64,000 nucleotides of DNA, taken from the NCBI GenBank assembly GCA_022509025.1, contig JAFLUB010000006.1, positions 1-64,000 of the forward strand. The letters are read 5' to 3'. Positions 58,846 through 64,000 of the stretch are shown here, one piece after another; position 1 is the first letter of the stretch, and each line of letters opens with the position of its first letter. A model generated the notes under the pieces. That model was not told the DNA's origin and did not search any database. It worked only from the letters and a program-made list of their open reading frames with translations. The DNA comes from Oscillospiraceae bacterium. GTDB taxonomy: Bacteria; Bacillota; Clostridia; UBA1381. The position numbers were made by a program, and so were the translations under genes.

Positions 58846-59427
58846 ATGGAAACAAAAGGAATTGTAATAGCCGGTGTAGGCGGTCAGGGTTCACTTCTTG
58901 CAAGTAAGCTTTTAGGCAGAGTGCTTGCAAACGAGGGATATGATATAAAGGTATCCGAAGTTCACGGCATGAGCCAGCGCGGCGGTTCTGTAATCACCTA
59001 TGTCCGCTACGGAGACAAGGTATACTCCCCCGTTGTGCAGAGCGGAGAGGCGGATTATCTGATTTCGTTCGAGAAACTCGAAGCGGCGCGTTACGCGCAT
59101 CTGTTAAAAAAAGACGGCATAATCATAACTAATACACAGAGAATAGACCCTATGCCCGTCATTACGGGCGCGGCGGAATACCCCGTGGATATTTTAGATG
59201 AGTTAAAGACCAAGGGGGTACATATCGAGGCGATTGACGCGCTCACTCCTGCAATACAGGCAGGTTCGGCAAAAGCGGTAAATATCGTGCTGATGGGACA
59301 GCTTGCCAAGCATTTTCATATTGACTACGACAAGTGGATTTCAGCTTTGGAACAGACGGTAAAGCCGCAGTTTGTTGAGATGAATAAGACAGCATTTAAG
59401 CTTGGATATGATTACACTGATAATTAA
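58846..59427 (+). CDS. iorB: Indolepyruvate ferredoxin oxidoreductase, beta subunit
   Basis: IVIAGVGGQGSLLASKLLGRVLANEGYDIKVSEVHGMSQRGGSVITYVRYG. Confidence 0.95.
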   Translation: METKGIVIAGVGGQGSLLASKLLGRVLANEGYDIKVSEVHGMSQRGGSVITYVRYGDKVYSPVVQSGEADYLISFEKLEAARYAHLLKKDGIIITNTQRIDPMPVITGAAEYPVDILDELKTKGVHIEAIDALTPAIQAGSAKAVNIVLMGQLAKHFHIDYDKWISALEQTVKPQFVEMNKTAFKLGYDYTDN

Positions 59428-59441
59428 AACTCAGAAAGGAT

Positions 59442-59888
59442 ATGGTGATTACTATGATGGCACAGCAGCTTTCTATTTTCATGGAAAACAAGCCCGGACA
59501 GCTCGTGCAGGTAACCGGCACACTTAAGGAGGCGGGTATTGATATCCGCGCAATGTCTATTGCGGATACAAAGGATTTCGGAATTGTGCGTATGATTGTG
59601 AGCGACTGCGACAAGGCTCAGGCTGTCATGCGCGAAAAGGGCTTTATGTCCACTGTTACAAGGGTAATGTGCATTGCGTTAAATGACCGCCCCGGTGGTT
59701 TCGGCGCTGTTACTGAGTGTCTTTCAGCGGCGAATGTAAATATTGACTACGTTTACGCTTGCATTACCGAAATCGGAAAGAGCGCTTATATTGTAATGCA
59801 CGTTGATGATGAACAAAAAGCAATCGAGGTACTGGAAAAAGCCGGAATCAATATGGTGTCTGCGGAAAATCTCACTGAGTTAGGCTAA
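59442..59888 (+). CDS. ACT-domain protein (tandem ACT)
   Basis: QQLSIFMENKPGQLVQVTGTLKEAGIDIRAMSIADTKDFGIVRMIV ... ALNDRPGGFGAVTECLSAANVNIDYVYACI. Confidence 0.92.
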   Translation: MVITMMAQQLSIFMENKPGQLVQVTGTLKEAGIDIRAMSIADTKDFGIVRMIVSDCDKAQAVMREKGFMSTVTRVMCIALNDRPGGFGAVTECLSAANVNIDYVYACITEIGKSAYIVMHVDDEQKAIEVLEKAGINMVSAENLTELG

Positions 59889-59910
59889 AAACAAAAATTT
59901 TTAAAATTCT

Positions 59911-59944
59911 AAAAGGCTTCGGGATTAACATTCCGAAGCCTTTT
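59911..59944. terminator. Terminator between convergent ACT and EamA genes
   Basis: aaaaggcttcgggattaacattccgaagcctttt. Confidence 0.9.
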
Positions 59945-59981
59945 AAAATTTAGTAGTAAACATATTAAATACAAGCACCTA

Positions 59982-60896
59982 CTATAATTCTACGCCATCA
60001 GATTCGATGCTTTTTTTCTGCGGTTTATCCTGAGGAAGCTGCACAACAACTATAGCGGCAAACATGAGAACACATCCGAATATTTCCAACGGTGTCAGAG
60101 CCTCACTGAGTATAACCCATCCCGCCAGCGCAGCGAAAACAGATTCCAGACTCATAATAATTGACGCGGGCACAGGCTCCGTATACTGCTGACCGATAAT
60201 CTGCAACGTGTATGCAACACCGCAGCTCATAATACCGGAATACAGAATAGCGGTTACACACGGGCGCACCAGACTCCAGTCCGGATGATCAAATAAAAAC
60301 ATCAGAATAACATTAATCGTTCCGCATACAAAGAACTGCAGACATGCGAGCTTCACACCGTCCACCTCACCTGACAAACTGTCAATCACCATAATATGGA
60401 ACGCAAATACTACCGCGCAAACAAGTGTTATAACATCACCTTTATTCACTGAAAGCTCCGAGCCGCTCATAGACAGCAGATACATTCCCGCAACACCGCC
60501 TATAATACCAAGAACGGTGAGCGGTCTTAATTTTTTACCGGCAAACAGTCCGATTATAGCCACAAAAATCATATACATCGCGGTAATAAACCCGCTTTTT
60601 CCCGAGGTGGTATATACCATACCCCACGTCTGCAAAGTGCTTGCCAGACACAACAGGCAGCCGCATATAATACCGCCTGAAATAAGCTTTTTTCTGTCAC
60701 ATGGCTTACTCTTACCCGTTTTTTCACGGACTGCAATGACAGGCAAAAGAACAAGCGCGCCCAGAATAGTACGCAGGCCGTTAAATGTATTCGGTTTGAT
60801 ATATTCCATTCCTACTCGCTGGGACACAAAGGATATTCCCCAGATTATAGCGGTGAGCATGAGAATCATATTGCCTTTCAATGTATGTTTTTTCAT
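59982..60896 (-). CDS. DMT superfamily (EamA) transporter
   Basis: 304 aa, 10 TM; MLTAIIWGISFVSQRVGMEYIKPNTFNGLRTILGALVLLPV; duplicated EamA domains. Confidence 0.93.
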   Translation of the reverse strand: MKKHTLKGNMILMLTAIIWGISFVSQRVGMEYIKPNTFNGLRTILGALVLLPVIAVREKTGKSKPCDRKKLISGGIICGCLLCLASTLQTWGMVYTTSGKSGFITAMYMIFVAIIGLFAGKKLRPLTVLGIIGGVAGMYLLSMSGSELSVNKGDVITLVCAVVFAFHIMVIDSLSGEVDGVKLACLQFFVCGTINVILMFLFDHPDWSLVRPCVTAILYSGIMSCGVAYTLQIIGQQYTEPVPASIIMSLESVFAALAGWVILSEALTPLEIFGCVLMFAAIVVVQLPQDKPQKKSIESDGVEL

Positions 60897-61029
60897 AAAT
60901 ATCCCCCTTACTCAAAACATTTTCCCGTCTATTATACAAAATTTGCATCATAAACACAATACAAAAAAACAAAAAAATTTAAAATTCAGCTGTTTTTCTA
61001 ATAAAGTCTCGAAATTTGTCAAATTATAA

Positions 61030-61059
61030 TTGACATATTCTGATAAAAAATGATATACT
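61030..61059 (+). promoter_or_regulatory. Sigma-A promoter for NhaC-type antiporter
   Basis: TTGACA-18 nt-TATACT. Confidence 0.72.
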
Positions 61060-61095
61060 TTTTATACAATATACTATTCAGGAGGAGATTTAACA

Positions 61096-62700
61096 TTGAA
61101 AAAGAAACTTTCAGTAATTATCACACTGGTTCTGTTATTTTTAGCAGTTCCTACAGTTTGCATGGCTGCCGGTGAAGATGGTGCATCATGGTTTGCTCAG
61201 AGCGCCTGGGCGCTTCTGCCGCCGCTTATCGCTATCGTGCTGGCGCTAATCACCAAAGAAGTCTATTTCTCGCTTTTCATCGGTATTGTCACCGGCGGAC
61301 TTCTGTATTCAAACTTCAGTTTTGAGGGTACTATTAACGCAATTTTTACAGACGCAATGGTATCCAAGCTCTCAGACCCGTGGAATGTCGGCATTTTGAT
61401 TTTCCTGGTAATTCTGGGAATACTGGTTGCTATGATGAATAAATCCGGCGGAAGCGCGGCTTACGGACAATGGGCGGCAAAGAGGATTAAGTCCAAACGC
61501 GGCGCAATTCTCTCGACATTTGCATTAGGTGTGTTAATTTTCGTTGACGATTATTTCAACTGTCTGACAGTCGGCAGCGTAATGCGTCCCGTAACAGATA
61601 AATTCAAGATTTCAAGAGCTAAGCTTGCTTATATTATTGACGCTACAGCTGCTCCGGTTTGTATCATCGCTCCGATATCGTCATGGGCGGCGGCAGTAAC
61701 CGGAATGGTTGACGGATATGACGGTCTTACTTTGTTTGTCCGCGCTATCCCATATAACTTTTACGCGCTTCTGACACTGGTGATGATTATCACTATGGCT
61801 GTTCTAAGATTTGATTACGGTTCAATGAAAAAGAATGAGCTAAACGCTGAAAAGGGCGATTTATTCAGCACAAATGATCATCCGTTTGGTGACGCAACAG
61901 AGGAGAAAAGCTCCGGCAAGGGTAAAGTCATCGACCTTATTCTGCCGGTTATAGTACTGATTATATCCTGTATATGCGGCATGGTTTACACGGGCGGTTT
62001 CTTTAGCGGAGAGGCTAATTTTATACAAGCATTTGCAGATTGTGACGCGTCAGTAGGACTTGTTCTGGGTTCCTTCATCGCTCTTGTATTCACTTTCCTG
62101 CTTTATATGATTCGCCGTGTAATTACGTTCAAGGAATTTTCACAGTGTCTGGTAAAGGGCTTCCATGCTATGGTTCCGGCAATTTTAATTCTTACATTGG
62201 CATGGACTCTTAGCGCAGTAACCTCCTTGTTGGGCGCGGACGTGTTTGTTGCGGAATTGATGGAAAACAGCGCCAAAGGACTTCAGCTCTTCCTGCCGGC
62301 AATCGTGTTCCTTGTAGCGCTTGGTCTTGCATTTGCAACCGGTACTTCGTGGGGTACTTTCGGAATTCTTCTGCCGATTGTGGTTGCAGTATTCCCGACG
62401 TCAAGCGAACTGCTCATTATAGTAGTATCGGCTTGTATGGCAGGAGCTGTTTGCGGCGACCATGTTTCACCTATTTCCGACACCACAATTATGGCGTCCA
62501 CAGGCGCGCAGTGTAATCATATCAACCATGTTTCCACACAGCTTCCATATGCGCTCACAGTGGCAGCTGTATCGTTCGTGGCATATATCATTGCGGCTTT
62601 TGTCCAGAATGCATGGATTGTTCTACCGATAGCCGTTGTACTTATGATTGCAACATTGCTGCTTATTAAGGTCATATCTGCGAGAAGAGTAAGCAAATAA
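61096..62700 (+). CDS. NhaC-family Na+/H+ antiporter
   Basis: 534 aa; FVDDYFNCLTVGSVMRPVTDKFKISRAKLAYIIDATAAPVCIIAPISSWAA; CGDHVSPISDTTIMASTGAQCNHINHV. Confidence 0.92.
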   Translation: MKKKLSVIITLVLLFLAVPTVCMAAGEDGASWFAQSAWALLPPLIAIVLALITKEVYFSLFIGIVTGGLLYSNFSFEGTINAIFTDAMVSKLSDPWNVGILIFLVILGILVAMMNKSGGSAAYGQWAAKRIKSKRGAILSTFALGVLIFVDDYFNCLTVGSVMRPVTDKFKISRAKLAYIIDATAAPVCIIAPISSWAAAVTGMVDGYDGLTLFVRAIPYNFYALLTLVMIITMAVLRFDYGSMKKNELNAEKGDLFSTNDHPFGDATEEKSSGKGKVIDLILPVIVLIISCICGMVYTGGFFSGEANFIQAFADCDASVGLVLGSFIALVFTFLLYMIRRVITFKEFSQCLVKGFHAMVPAILILTLAWTLSAVTSLLGADVFVAELMENSAKGLQLFLPAIVFLVALGLAFATGTSWGTFGILLPIVVAVFPTSSELLIIVVSACMAGAVCGDHVSPISDTTIMASTGAQCNHINHVSTQLPYALTVAAVSFVAYIIAAFVQNAWIVLPIAVVLMIATLLLIKVISARRVSK

Positions 62701-62721
62701 ATAAAACAAGAAAATAAATAT

Positions 62722-62750
62722 ACGGGGCTGTTTATCAAAGACAGCCCCGT
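62722..62750. terminator. Terminator between convergent genes
   Basis: acggggctgtttatcaaagacagccccgt. Confidence 0.85.
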
Positions 62751-62798
62751 AAAATTTTGCATTGAGATATTTATATTTTCAAATCGCAACTAAGCAAA

Positions 62799-63584
62799 TT
62801 ACTTCTCTTTGCATAGTTCTTTAATTTTATTCTGTAAGCTTTGCGGAACACTTCGCGGTCCGCGTATGGCGCGAATGCCGTATTCTTTCAATTCATTGAA
62901 AGTAAGCTGTCCTTCATCAAATTTATGTAGAAGCTTGATTTTCATAACATGCCGCATACTCACATTTTCGTCCTCATACTTATAAGGAATGTCTGTTTCG
63001 ACGGCCTCGCATTTATAACGGATTGCGGAATATGGCGCGGCCACATATAAGTAGACAATATCACCTACAGCAATATTGTTACTTTGCTTCCACATGATAA
63101 TTTCATTTTCTTTAAAAGCCTTTTCGATATCATAATATTTAGGATTGGCAGGAACAATCCATTCCTGTTTTTCAGAACGGTTCATTGTTTTTAGTTTCTT
63201 TTTGCTCGCAGTAAGCTCAAAGCTTCTGTCAAGCAGAAAGAATATCATTCCATCATCTACAGTTCCGTCTAAAAGAACTGTAATCCAATTTCCTTTATTC
63301 ATATGATAAGCAGGTAAAATACCATTTTCCATCAGCAGAGAACCGACCATAACAGGATCAGCCTTAATATCTAAAATGTCGATATATTCTTTTCCCGAAA
63401 GACCAAGTCTTTCTCTGGGCACATTCATAATTATAGCATACCACTTTTTATTATCCTGATGGCGAAGCACCGCATACTCAGGAGCTGACGCCCATAAATA
63501 TTCAGGATTGGTCTTATAGTTATCCGCCGCAAATTGCAAAACGATTTCGCGACGGGATTTGGGCAAACCTTCTGTTGATTTCAT
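62799..63584 (-). CDS. MmcQ/YjbR-like protein with C-terminal EVE/PUA-like domain
   Basis: N-term YLWASAPEYAVLRHQDNKKWYAIIMNVPRERLGL (MmcQ/YjbR); C-term EWIVPANPKYYDIEKAFKENEIIMWKQSNNIAVGDIVYLYVAAPYSAIRYKCEAV (EVE-like). Confidence 0.8.
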   Translation of the reverse strand: MKSTEGLPKSRREIVLQFAADNYKTNPEYLWASAPEYAVLRHQDNKKWYAIIMNVPRERLGLSGKEYIDILDIKADPVMVGSLLMENGILPAYHMNKGNWITVLLDGTVDDGMIFFLLDRSFELTASKKKLKTMNRSEKQEWIVPANPKYYDIEKAFKENEIIMWKQSNNIAVGDIVYLYVAAPYSAIRYKCEAVETDIPYKYEDENVSMRHVMKIKLLHKFDEGQLTFNELKEYGIRAIRGPRSVPQSLQNKIKELCKEK

Positions 63585-63613
63585 ATTTAAAACTTCTTTC
63601 TCTCCGCTATAAC

Positions 63614-64000
63614 CTATTTTATAAAACGTTCTATCTTTTGTCCGTCCTTATATCCTTTTTCATAAAGGCTTATTAATGCGTCTTTATCACGCGATAAAGT
63701 GCCGACACCGCATGTATCGTCCGGCGCAACAATCAGCGCCCTCCCCTGTTTCGCATATTCTTTTGTTTTTTCAACACTCTCATTATAACGCTGCGCTCTT
63801 AAGCACATTTTTTTTGCCGCCTCCGGGTATTTTCTTCGGACAAGCTTCGCATATTGCTCGTCCTGCTTTGAACTCCGCTTGTAATTCTCCGGTCTGCTGA
63901 GCAGCACAACAACACGGTCGCAGCCCATATTAAAAGCCTTGTCCACAGGCACGGGGTCGCTCACCACGCCGTCATAATATGGTCGTCCGTTTACTGTATA
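63614..64000 (-). CDS. Patatin-like phospholipase family protein, C-terminal part (runs off right edge)
   Basis: Minus-strand frame open to edge: YTVNGRPYYDGVVSDPVPVDKAFNMGCDRVVVLLSRPENY..., typical C-terminal half of bacterial patatin. Confidence 0.75.
   Translation of the reverse strand, partial: YTVNGRPYYDGVVSDPVPVDKAFNMGCDRVVVLLSRPENYKRSSKQDEQYAKLVRRKYPEAAKKMCLRAQRYNESVEKTKEYAKQGRALIVAPDDTCGVGTLSRDKDALISLYEKGYKDGQKIERFIK

Noticed and set aside
1-64000. tRNA, rRNA, prophage, transposase, integrase, restriction-modification or toxin-antitoxin genes
   Set aside because: None recognised by reading the ORF set and sequence; a tRNAscan/defense-finder run would be needed to exclude small ones.

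Overview
64 kb chromosomal window from a low-to-mid-GC anaerobic Firmicute. I infer a Clostridia, possibly a pectin-degrading Monoglobus/Oscillospiraceae-type host, from gene content only. Contents: (1) a conserved sporulation/housekeeping block, yabQ-yabP-rqcP-HU-mazG-spoVB; (2) aroA, ispF, ispD, carD; (3) a dispersed rhamnogalacturonan-I/rhamnose gene set: rhamnulokinase, YetA-like exo-RG-lyase family protein, CE12-like SGNH esterase, PL11-like RG lyase, and large SLH surface proteins; (4) malic enzyme and ptsP; (5) a polar amino-acid ABC transporter; (6) a well-supported yybP-ykoY (Mn2+) riboswitch with promoter and terminator, upstream of a CaCA cation antiporter and mntP; (7) a 10-kb membrane glycosylation cluster: GT2, GT39, GT-C/YfhO fusion, YfhO-GtrA fusion; (8) apt, an SSS symporter, an amidohydrolase, paaK-iorA-iorB-ACT, EamA and NhaC transporters. 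No rRNA, tRNA, CRISPR array, prophage or transposase was recognised. The main unexplained signals are two dispersed families of structured intergenic repeats. Family A (~170 nt, three full copies plus one truncated) has compensatory base changes in its basal stem, and one end abuts the start codons of maeB, the antiporter gene and apt. Family B (~100 nt, three copies) is an extended hairpin, with two copies bounded by imperfect direct repeats. apt is bracketed by A and B.
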